Shown piece after piece: positions 8,101-13,366 of a stretch of DNA of 13,366 bases; within the stretch, counting starts at the first letter, position 1; each line of letters begins with the position of its first letter. Below the pieces are notes generated by a model. That model saw only the letters and a list, made by a program, of their open reading frames with translations, searched no databases and was not told the DNA's origin. Made by a program: the position numbers and the translations under genes. Location of the stretch: positions 1-13,366 of the forward strand of contig JAKAPG010000022.1 of the NCBI GenBank assembly GCA_021823085.1, in the 5' to 3' direction. Source of the DNA: Thermoplasmata archaeon (GTDB lineage: Archaea > Thermoplasmatota > Thermoplasmata > Lutacidiplasmatales > UBA184).

Positions 8101-8980
8101 CACGGACCTCCTGGGCTCCTTCGCGATGCCGAACGCCGCGCCGGGAGCGTACTACTTCGTCACCTTGACGTGGACGCAAACCGCGACGTACGTCGGCGTC
8201 ACAACGAACTCGTACACCGAGACGTCGCCCGCGTACATCGCCCTCGCGAGCGGGTCGGGCGCCCTCCTCCTCAGCATCAGCTCCGCGACCATCGCCGAGA
8301 TCGCCACGCTCTCGGGGGCCTACGTCAACATCACCCTCGCCCAGCTCAACGCGAAGCTCGTCGGCATCGAGGGCGGCGTCGGCTACCTCAACACCAGCTT
8401 CGGCAGCATGCAGGCCGAACTGAGCACGATCGGCGCCACCGTGACCAGCATCCAGAATGGGGTCGTCTCGCTGGAGTCCTCGGTGGGCACGATCCAGACC
8501 TCGCTCGCGAGCATCGAGGCGACGCTGACCTCCTTCAACGGGACGGTCGTGGAGCTCGCCTCGATCGTGGGGAACCTCTCGACCACGCTCAGCGCCATCA
8601 ACACGACCGTCACCGCGACGTCGGTCACCACGCAGCAGATCGCGGCGAACGTCCAGTCGCTCGTCGGGGCTACGGTCGAGATCCAGACCGCGGTCGGCAA
8701 CCTCACCGGGACCGTGACGGCGGTCCGCAATCAGGTCGCGATCATCTCGACCGGCGTCGGCAGCCTCCTGACGAGCGTGAGCTCGATCCAGTCGAGCACG
8801 AGCGCGACCCAGAGCAACACCAGCTACGTGCTGATCCTGCTGGTCGTCACCCTCGCGCTCGCGGCCGCCGCCGTGGGCATCGGAGTGGTCGCCCTGAGCC
8901 GCATCGGCCGGGGAGGTCAGCCTCCCCACAATTGGCAGCCTCCGGCGCGGTCGCCGCCGAGGGATCAGGGACCGCCGTAG
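5180..8980 (+). CDS. Giant cell-surface stalk protein, paralogue B (S-layer-like or adhesin)
   Basis: 1266 residues, paralogous to the 204-4244 product along its whole length. Signal peptide: hydrophobic core at about 16-33 and cleavage near 39. The ectodomain is Ser/Thr/Gly/Ala-rich and beta-like, with GGGWDPSAT (W191), a GQGF...ITIGG segment near 300 and FDW (W922). Cysteines at 98/148 and 651/659 could form disulphides. The stalk is heptad-regular from about 1053 to 1203 and shares runs such as FNGTVVELASIVG (from F1119) and YLNTSFG with paralogue A. A membrane helix (about 1216-1240) and a 26-residue tail with four Pro-Pro pairs complete it. I find only one lysine in the whole protein (K1059, in the stalk, matching K1125 of A), and few charged residues overall, as might suit an acid-exposed surface. 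Strong TATA at 5130; no Shine-Dalgarno. The role (lattice, stalk or adhesin) is inferred from architecture. Confidence 0.93.
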   Translation: MSGNPCTSGSAYRNCWVVLVVAVLVATTALVVATPSAAAGSGPARAASGDVPQTALRVAPPASGSLSMSPTTFANGAVTTSAVFNGGSFGSGATVTFCLSATVSFSSSTSIGSYSLAAGSTTLSSAVVTIRTSQTAGSYYVAATDGSCGGASSTYTSPVSADVVSSPYPSFSLSNATQTIGSTISVRGGGWDPSATVLVYLGSLAATPAIAGFTTSSAGALPSNASFTVPAGLPQGVYGVFAIETHAGGSSSQWLDFSAPYSGTTNFFSVGPSITVRSGQTGSFDFSGASGSTLSISGQGFRASSTIAANSITIGGIGTTHSSVAVSSSGTFSVSVTTAAAISAVPGGSQTVVVSTSPASSTSSFADAAWVSSPNSGALQFMVSPTSGLSPGGAISAEAWNFPSGASVSFRVGATIVATVVADSLGFAELAASSTLPPMPASTYNALAADSSAGLYSSPVSVTVSASYAATDPSGAQIASEYIPSGAAVTVEALGLTPQQGYVFSDTVYAGASIAGNSIGLAYADGYATVAVAVGSLDAATGEFLPASNGTLLFAYAPLYDLLSSVPSTGTTETISQSSSIAGTYRVIGAVTSSVGDWQSFQSGSALSSAITFSGLIPQGSTVYPGVAGLSYYYNVYVGTTLEAGLSGSTCSAVTPSTCYASGSPSGTLAIRFTWPAVSGAQSLSVVYLGESPSSSSLVAVPVVLSVAGASPSSGTLQTVTDPVSGHTEVVGYGLLPGASSYTLNVSTAVSGTIHLTPTVTGYGAMAAIDLTAGGYTNEPAGSYAVTLYVHTASGSGTLSATYSVGASLTISSPVSMSGPIGTPVTWSASGLASSGYYDLYFAGTYQGLTYQASSAGAISAQAFTVPDVIPATYSLALAPTGTTSAAVSAPFTVTASTAITLTAGGSDATAAFPSEIVQFDWAPASGHTPQGPGNATTDYSQISVTVNLNGSSYTTFQATPLDSGAAPTAGGAVTDLLGSFAMPNAAPGAYYFVTLTWTQTATYVGVTTNSYTETSPAYIALASGSGALLLSISSATIAEIATLSGAYVNITLAQLNAKLVGIEGGVGYLNTSFGSMQAELSTIGATVTSIQNGVVSLESSVGTIQTSLASIEATLTSFNGTVVELASIVGNLSTTLSAINTTVTATSVTTQQIAANVQSLVGATVEIQTAVGNLTGTVTAVRNQVAIISTGVGSLLTSVSSIQSSTSATQSNTSYVLILLVVTLALAAAAVGIGVVALSRIGRGGQPPHNWQPPARSPPRDQGPP
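8336..8788 (+). repeat. Heptad-repeat stalk of surface protein B
   Basis: Residues 1053-1203. The 3-4 hydrophobic spacing runs from L1053 to I1203 in a single register, about 21 heptads, with only three core positions taken by Thr (near 1147, 1151 and 1165). Glutamates are the main charged residues, unlike the lysines of stalk A. A parallel coiled coil leading into the membrane helix is the simplest reading. Confidence 0.75.
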
Positions 8981-9065
8981 GTGGTCCGCGAGACGAACGA
9001 ACGGCGCGGTCTTGCGTCGATGGCGTTGCCCCGGTTCCCGTTGGCGGCCAGGAGTCCAGCGGCAT

Positions 9066-9075
9066 GGCTAAATAC
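9066..9075 (+). promoter_or_regulatory. Probable TATA box of the winged-helix gene
   Basis: GGCTAAATAC is the only AT-rich patch in the 175 bases between gene B and the regulator gene. It predicts a start at about 9095-9097 and a leader of about 60 bases containing the 9102-9123 inverted repeat. Confidence 0.45.
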
Positions 9076-9101
9076 CGTCTAAGCTCCTTGAGCGGTCGAA
9101 G

Positions 9102-9123
9102 CGCCCGGGAGCGGTCCCGGGCG
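9102..9123. promoter_or_regulatory. 9-bp inverted repeat in the leader of the regulator gene
   Basis: CGCCCGGGA (9102-9110) and TCCCGGGCG (9115-9123) are perfect complements around a four-base loop. Placed just after the predicted transcription start and 32 bases before the ATG, it could be an autoregulatory operator for the encoded winged-helix protein or a leader RNA hairpin. Confidence 0.4.
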
Positions 9124-9155
9124 ACGAATCGAAGGAAGAGCTGGGTGTCTCTCTG

Positions 9156-9515
9156 ATGTCGACGACGAACCGAGTAGCGCAGGCAACGTTCGATCCGGCC
9201 GCGCTCTGGAATCATGCCGTCTATCGTAGCAACGGAACCGGCAGGGTCCGACGGACCGAGATCGAGTTGGTGATCGAGGTGCTTCTCTGCCTCGACCGGG
9301 GGACCGGTCAGATCTCGGCCATCCTGCGCAAGGCGAACCTCACCCACGCGAAGCTCTCTACGATCCTCTCCCAACTCGAGGAACGCAAGCTGATCCGGGT
9401 CGGCTCGGAGGCGGGTCGCAGCGTCTATTCGATCGAGCCCCGGGGCCGTGAACTGCTCAGCGAGTACCTGAGCTTCCGCGGCCTGCTCGAGCGCACCTAC
9501 GGATTCTCGCTGTGA
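9156..9515 (+). CDS. Winged-helix DNA-binding protein (archaeal HTH_45-like)
   Basis: 119 residues with one winged helix-turn-helix. The helices run RTEIELVIEVLLCLD (33-47), GQISAILRKANL (51-62) and the likely recognition helix THAKLSTILSQLEERKLI (63-80). The wing is RVGSEAGRSVYSIEPRG (81-97), and a C-terminal helix at 98-114 could serve dimerisation. Its pattern (short inducer-free wHTH, 'T..G' after the wing replaced by EPRGRELL) matches small archaeal regulators of the HTH_45 type; the family assignment is by eye. There is no ligand domain or transmembrane segment. It lies 175 bases after gene B on the same strand with its own TATA-like box, so it may regulate itself and perhaps the surface genes; the target is not shown by the sequence. 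The ATG has only a weak AAGGAAG purine patch about 20 bases upstream. Confidence 0.85.
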   Translation: MSTTNRVAQATFDPAALWNHAVYRSNGTGRVRRTEIELVIEVLLCLDRGTGQISAILRKANLTHAKLSTILSQLEERKLIRVGSEAGRSVYSIEPRGRELLSEYLSFRGLLERTYGFSL

Positions 9516-9896
9516 CCCACTCCTAACAGGTTGGGGCACTTCCTCCGGGTCTTGGCTAAAGGACTCGAGGCGGCTCCCGTTCCCTCGACCGGACTCTCCG
9601 CTCCTTGCGGGAGGATTGAGCTCGGGTCTCCCCCGGCATCGCGCATCGATCTCGCGGTGGTCCCGGATACGGAGGCGAGCGCGCGGGCGAAGCGAGGAGC
9701 GATCCCGCACGGACGCAGTCCGAGGGTTCACCCGGTCCGGAGCTCGAGGTCTCGATCCGGCGTAGGAAGCCGTCTCGCGGTTGCCGACGGAAAACCCGTG
9801 CGCTCCGCAGACGGAGCCGGGTCAGCGGCTCCGTCCCGTCCGTCCCCGGACGGACGGCCGCCGGCTCCCCGGCGGCGTCGCGGATGGCGGGAAAGG
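9516..9896. other. Gene-free stretch between convergent genes
   Basis: 381 bases separate the regulator stop from the permease stop. Long frames are open here only because of the high GC content; their translations are Arg/Pro-rich without recognisable domains and they run into the permease gene in antisense. The right-hand part holds the hairpin cluster listed separately. The left part (9516-9800) shows nothing I can name. Confidence 0.6.
9791..9876 (-). terminator. Cluster of GC-rich hairpins, likely permease terminator
   Basis: Three perfect hairpins stand side by side: 9811-9819 with 9826-9834 (9 bp), 9836-9845 with 9848-9857 (10 bp, tight loop), and 9857-9864 with 9869-9876 (8 bp). A fourth, 9803-9807 with 9812-9816, overlaps and would compete with the first. 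Read on the minus strand they begin 21 bases after the permease stop and are followed by four T residues (AAAA at 9791-9794 on the + strand). Confidence 0.5.
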
Positions 9897-11879
9897 CTAG
9901 CGGTACCCGCGAACGCCCGAGGTCGCCCCGACCGCTCCGCCCGAGCCACCGCCTTCGGCCTCCGGTAGCGGCGCCACCTCCTCCAGGTGTGCCGCCTCGA
10001 TGGCCGCGAGTTCCGGCGTCTTGTACGAGGAGAACAGCGCGAAGAAATACAGGATCGCGCCGGCGATCGTCACCGCCACGAGGTCCCAGGGGAAGGCCAG
10101 CAGGGGAACCGTATCGTACCCGAACGAGCCCCAGAAGCTGAGGCCCAGCAGGACCACCATGAAGGTCACGAGCCAGACTCCCGCAGCGATCTCCCGACGC
10201 TTGTCGTGCGGTACGGCCAGGTACAGGGCGAGGGTCGCCCCGTATCCCAGGGCCGCCATCCCGCCCAGGAACACGATGAACGTGTTGCTCAGCGCAGTCC
10301 CCGTAAGGGTCCCGGCGGTGAACGGTACCACGATCGAGTAGTACCAGTAGCCGGTCAGGGAGACGAGCATGGCCAGGAACACGATGCCGACCGCGTAGGC
10401 ATAGTCCTGATTGACTCCCAGCCGCAGGGGAGCGTAGATCAGAACGTAGAGCAGTATGCCGATGAAGACGGCGATCTCGAGCACGGCGATCAACGTGAAG
10501 GTGCTCCAGTACACGATCAGCGTGGCTCCGATGAACGCGATGCCGGCGATGATGGAGCCCCCCGGCAGTCGATACGGCCGATGAAGCTTCGGTGCGTGCC
10601 ACCGGGCGGTCTGCAGAACGACCCCGCCCATGATGTACGTGAAGACCGTCGCGCCCGTGATGAACCCGACCAAGAGGTACCACGACGGGAACGGAACGAG
10701 GAAGATCGTTCCGACGACGATCGACGCCACCAGCGCCAGGGCCGGGATCCCGTAGCGGTTCAGTCGAAGAAAGGCGCTGCCGAAGAGTCCGTCCGCCGAT
10801 AGACCGTAGAACGTCCGCGACGAGGTCCCCAGATAGATCCAGCCGGTCCCCGCCGGGGAGATCCACGCATCGACGAGCAGCAGCGATGCGAATGCGCCCA
10901 GGAACGCGATGGGGGCCGTCGTGAGCGCGTTATAGAACGGAGCGAACGCGTAGCTGGAGCTCGTCAGGCCCGTCCAGTCTCCCGGAGGCACCCCGGCCGC
11001 GGTCCAATTGATCCCTCCGATGAACGCCACCTGGAGGAGAACGTAGACGACGATCCCGATCACGACCGATACGATGGTCGCGAGCGGGATGTTCCGGCCC
11101 GGATTCTTCGCCTCGCCGCCGAAGTCCAGCGCTTGCCGGAAGCCCAGGTAGGAGAACACGATGCCCGCGAGGGCGACGGCCTCGAAGACGCCGGGCCAGC
11201 CGTACGGGAGGAACCCGGAGCTCCCCGCGTAGGAGAGGCTGAAGTTCGATCCGCGGAGGACCGCAAACAGGAAGATGAAGGTCAGGACCGGGATGATCAG
11301 CTTCCACCAGACGATACCCTGGTTGAACCGGCCCAACAGCCGGATCCCGAAGTAGTTGAGGAAGAAGAATCCGACGAGCAAGGCAAAGGAGGCGGCGACC
11401 CCGTACCCCGAAAGGACCGTCACCGTCCCGAGGAGGGTGCTCACGGTCGGTCCGTACAGCGCCGGAACGTACACGCCCGCATACGAGACGGTCGCGATGG
11501 CCTCGATGGCGGGCACGGAGACCGCGCTCAGGAGATACGCCCATCCGATGATGCTCCCCGTGTAGCTTCCGTGGGTCAGGTTCGGATAGCGGACGATCGC
11601 CCCGGATCGGGGGATCATTCCCGCGACTTCCGCAAAGGTGAGGGCGATGGCCAGAACGATGAAGCCTCCGATCAACCAGGAGATGATCACCGCAGGACCG
11701 GCGAGGCCCAGTCCGAAGGGGGAGGCTACGGCGAACAGCCAACCGGAGCCGATGATCGCCCCGACCGAAAGGAAGAGCAGCTGGGTGAACGTCAGTTCCC
11801 GACGGAGCTTCCGGTCCGACGGCGTGTATCCGGCCCCGGTCAGTGGTTCCCCCGTTTCCCCCGCACCCGAACTCGCCAT
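9897..11879 (-). CDS. APC-superfamily amino-acid permease (YveA-like)
   Basis: 660 residues from the ATG whose complement is at 11877-11879. A cytoplasmic N-terminal region of about 28 residues leads into helix 1 with the APC signature GAIIGSGW (40-47), the broken helix that contacts substrate. Helix 2 follows, ending AEVAGMIPRSGAIVRYP. FGGEAKNPGRNIPLA, the SPAGTGWIYLGTSSR segment and LVPFPSWYLLV are also typical. About 14 helices are visible, followed by a Glu/Gly-rich cytoplasmic tail, longer than the usual 450-520 residues. Similarity to Bacillus YveA (aspartate-proton symporter) is by eye, so an acidic or neutral amino acid taken up with protons is plausible but unproven. An ATG 15 codons earlier (11924) lies about 16 bases from the TATA-like box, too close to be transcribed, so I prefer the inner start. 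It is divergent from the editing/HAD gene and convergent with the regulator gene. Confidence 0.9.
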   Translation of the reverse strand: MASSGAGETGEPLTGAGYTPSDRKLRRELTFTQLLFLSVGAIIGSGWLFAVASPFGLGLAGPAVIISWLIGGFIVLAIALTFAEVAGMIPRSGAIVRYPNLTHGSYTGSIIGWAYLLSAVSVPAIEAIATVSYAGVYVPALYGPTVSTLLGTVTVLSGYGVAASFALLVGFFFLNYFGIRLLGRFNQGIVWWKLIIPVLTFIFLFAVLRGSNFSLSYAGSSGFLPYGWPGVFEAVALAGIVFSYLGFRQALDFGGEAKNPGRNIPLATIVSVVIGIVVYVLLQVAFIGGINWTAAGVPPGDWTGLTSSSYAFAPFYNALTTAPIAFLGAFASLLLVDAWISPAGTGWIYLGTSSRTFYGLSADGLFGSAFLRLNRYGIPALALVASIVVGTIFLVPFPSWYLLVGFITGATVFTYIMGGVVLQTARWHAPKLHRPYRLPGGSIIAGIAFIGATLIVYWSTFTLIAVLEIAVFIGILLYVLIYAPLRLGVNQDYAYAVGIVFLAMLVSLTGYWYYSIVVPFTAGTLTGTALSNTFIVFLGGMAALGYGATLALYLAVPHDKRREIAAGVWLVTFMVVLLGLSFWGSFGYDTVPLLAFPWDLVAVTIAGAILYFFALFSSYKTPELAAIEAAHLEEVAPLPEAEGGGSGGAVGATSGVRGYR

Positions 11880-11889
11880 CCTTCGTACC

Positions 11890-11916
11890 CCACGGCGCAG
11901 GCTAGCTACGCCGTGG
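11890..11916 (-). promoter_or_regulatory. Nested palindrome at the 5' end of the permease transcript
   Basis: CCACGGCG (11890-11897) and CGCCGTGG (11909-11916) are perfect 8-bp arms; between them lies the six-base palindrome GCTAGC (11901-11906). The element covers the predicted permease transcription start (about 11914) and ends 10 bases before its ATG. It could be an operator or a leader hairpin affecting translation. Confidence 0.4.
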
Positions 11917-11935
11917 CACTGCATGGCGTTCTGAA

Positions 11936-11944
11936 CTTAAATTG
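11936..11944. promoter_or_regulatory. AT-rich element, possible shared divergent TATA box
   Basis: The sequence reads CTTAAATTG on the + strand and CAATTTAAG on the - strand, and is the main AT-rich patch between the divergent genes. On the minus strand it gives a permease leader of about 35 bases. On the + strand it predicts a start near 11963, more than 200 bases before the chosen start of the editing/HAD gene, so its + strand role is uncertain. Confidence 0.45.
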
Positions 11945-12158
11945 TTGTATGACTCCCCAGTGATGGTAGGATCCCATGGAAGCGGCCCGGTCCCCCGGAG
12001 GGGCCCGAACGGACGTCGGAACGGCCGCGGGACGCAGCCGAAACCGATTGCCACGCCCCGGTCGCGACGGTATCCGGCACGGTCACCGTCGCACCGCCTC
12101 CTCCCCCGCTCCGTCGAGCCGCCGTGCGCGCGGCGTCCGGTGAGGCTCGGCATCGGGG

Positions 12159-12166
12159 GGAGGTTG
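12159..12166 (+). promoter_or_regulatory. Shine-Dalgarno site fixing the start of the editing/HAD gene
   Basis: GGAGGTTG lies with six-base spacing before the ATG at 12173 (eight if only GGAGGT is counted). It is the only strong ribosome site I find in the window. It favours this ATG over the in-frame GTG at 12140 and ATG at 11963. Confidence 0.65.
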
Positions 12167-12172
12167 CTCCGG

Positions 12173-13366
12173 ATGCCGCCGTCGGTCGGTGGGGCGCTGA
12201 AACCGAGCGCCCAGCGCGTCGAGGACGCCCTCGCGGAGCGGGGGTTGCCCGGACGGGTCGTCGAGCTCGCCGCCTCTACCCGGACCGCCGCGGATGCGGC
12301 CCGGGCGGTCGGGTGCGAGGTCGGTCAGATCGCGAAATCGCTGGTCTTCCGCGGGAGCGATGGCCGCTCGGCCGTGCTCGTCATCACGAGCGGGACGAAC
12401 CAGGTCGACGAAGAGTGGATGGCCCGGTTCGCCGGCGGCCCCCTCCTCCGCGCGGACCCGGAATTCGTTCGGGCCGAGACCGGGTTCGGGATCGGGGGCA
12501 TCCCCGCGATCGGCCATTCGAGGGCGCTCAAGACCTTCATCGACCGGGATCTCCTGCTCTTCCCGACGATCTGGGCGGCCGCAGGGCACCCCAACGCGGT
12601 CTGTCGGCTGACCCCCGCCGAACTCCTCGATCTCTCACCGGGGAGGGTCGTACCGGTCGCGCCCGAGGGTCCGTCCTCCGACGCCCATCTCCCCTCCGCG
12701 TGGGTCACCCTGGACTGCTACGGAACGCTCGTCGACTGGCGCGCGGGTCTCTTGGGCTCGTTGGCCCCGATCCTCGGGACCCCCCCGTCCGAGACACAGG
12801 ACCGCTTCTTCCGCACGTACCTCGCCGAGGAGCGGCGCGTGGAGACCGGACCGTACCGTCCGTACCGCGAGGTCATGGCCGAGGCGCTCCTCGCCGCCGC
12901 CGGGATCACCGGGATCGCGCTCCCTCGATCCGCGGCGCAGGAGGTTCCGGAGTCGATCCCCGAGTGGCCGCTGTTTCCCGATACTTCGGCGTCGTTGCGC
13001 GGGCTCGTCGCCGGGGGGAGCCGACTGGCCGTGCTCTCGAACATCGACCGGGACCTGCTCGACCGGACCCTGGCCCGGCACGACCTCCCGGTCTCGATGT
13101 CCGTGACGGCCGAGGACGTGAGATCCTACAAGCCGGCGCCTGCCCACTGGATCCGATGGTGGACGCGGAGCGGTGCGGACCCCGGGCGGACGTGGCATGT
13201 GGCCGCCTCCTACGAGCACGACATCCGAACGGCGGCTCGCCTCGGCTTCCGCACCGTGTACGTGCGGCGCTACGCCGACCTTCCTCCCCCGGCGGGGGCT
13301 GGCCCGGTCGTCCGGGGTCTGGGCGAGCTGCTCGGTCGACGGTCGGGAGAGCGTGCCGGGGATGAC
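12173..13366 (+). CDS. Fusion: YbaK/ProX-type tRNA-editing domain plus HAD hydrolase (3' partial)
   Basis: 398 residues before the right edge cuts the gene. Residues about 9-162 are a YbaK/ProX-like domain, a family that hydrolyses mischarged aminoacyl-tRNA: IAKSLVF with the conserved lysine K55, then ADPEFVRAETGFGIGGIPAIGH (through H115) and AAGHPN (136-141). After a linker, residues about 177-390 are a HAD hydrolase like L-2-haloacid dehalogenases: LDCYGT with nucleophile D181, LSNID with S289, SYKPAP with K320, and ASYEHD with S346 and D350. Tyr183 replaces the second aspartate of phosphatase-type HADs, as in dehalogenases. All motifs are in one frame with no stop, and no ATG, GTG or TTG codon occurs in frame between the domains, so this is a true fusion. 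Substrates of both halves are unknown. A competing open frame starting at 12124 is a GC artefact: Arg/Pro-rich and without domains. Confidence 0.85.
   Translation, partial: MPPSVGGALKPSAQRVEDALAERGLPGRVVELAASTRTAADAARAVGCEVGQIAKSLVFRGSDGRSAVLVITSGTNQVDEEWMARFAGGPLLRADPEFVRAETGFGIGGIPAIGHSRALKTFIDRDLLLFPTIWAAAGHPNAVCRLTPAELLDLSPGRVVPVAPEGPSSDAHLPSAWVTLDCYGTLVDWRAGLLGSLAPILGTPPSETQDRFFRTYLAEERRVETGPYRPYREVMAEALLAAAGITGIALPRSAAQEVPESIPEWPLFPDTSASLRGLVAGGSRLAVLSNIDRDLLDRTLARHDLPVSMSVTAEDVRSYKPAPAHWIRWWTRSGADPGRTWHVAASYEHDIRTAARLGFRTVYVRRYADLPPPAGAGPVVRGLGELLGRRSGERAGDD

Noticed and set aside
9556..10866. A 436-codon minus-strand frame overlapping the permease gene.
   Set aside because: It is out of frame with the clear APC permease and is Arg/Gly/Asp-rich without membrane helices or domains.
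11880..11924. ATG at 11924 (complement) as the permease start.
   Set aside because: It would lie only about 16 bases from the TATA-like element, upstream of the expected transcription start, and adds 15 residues not typical of the family.
12124..13365. A 413-codon + strand frame covering the right end.
   Set aside because: Its translation is Arg/Pro/Gly-rich with no domain, whereas the frame starting at 12173 carries complete YbaK and HAD motifs.
1..13366. tRNA, rRNA, CRISPR repeats, transposase or integrase genes, terminal repeats.
   Set aside because: Looked for by eye on both strands; no cloverleaf with a GTTCGA-type arm, no regularly spaced direct repeats and no recombinase motifs were found.

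Overview
The window looks archaeal. Four starts are preceded by AT-rich TATA-like boxes at archaeal distances, two of them clear (near 130 and 5130). Most genes lack a Shine-Dalgarno site. There is a small archaeal-type winged-helix regulator, and the longest genes encode exported surface proteins with archaeal architecture: signal peptide, beta-rich ectodomain, coiled-coil stalk, one C-terminal membrane anchor. Base composition is strongly GC-rich, so long open frames appear on wrong strands and frames. A high-GC member of the Thermoplasmata, possibly acidophilic, is my best guess; this is inference.

Left half (1-8980). Two giant paralogous surface proteins, A (204-4244, 1346 aa) and B (5180-8980, 1266 aa), lie on the + strand and flank a gene for a 205-residue seven-helix membrane protein (4404-5021). 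A and B align from end to end: the same GWDP motif near residue 190, the same FDW motif, and a closely matching C-terminal stalk of very regular, nearly uncharged heptads followed by a membrane helix and a short cytoplasmic tail. They could be lattice-plus-stalk (S-layer-like) proteins or adhesins. The middle protein fits an N-out/C-in topology with basic cytoplasmic loops. A good hairpin-plus-pyrimidine terminator follows gene A, and gene B has its own clear TATA box.

Middle (8981-9896). A 119-aa winged-helix protein (9156-9515) follows, with a 9-bp perfect inverted repeat at its predicted transcription start. Then comes a 381-base gene-free stretch with a cluster of GC-rich hairpins, probably the terminator of the permease gene that reads toward it.

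Right half (9897-13366). An APC-superfamily amino-acid permease resembling the YveA group (aspartate-proton symporter type) is on the - strand. Divergent from it is a gene, running off the right edge, that joins a YbaK/ProX-type aminoacyl-tRNA editing domain to a HAD hydrolase of the 2-haloacid-dehalogenase type. This uncommon-looking fusion is easily missed because another frame of the same strand is also open throughout.

I see no rRNA, tRNA, CRISPR array, insertion sequence or integrase. The best candidates for something new are the paired surface stalk proteins with their seven-helix neighbour, and the editing-domain/HAD fusion.
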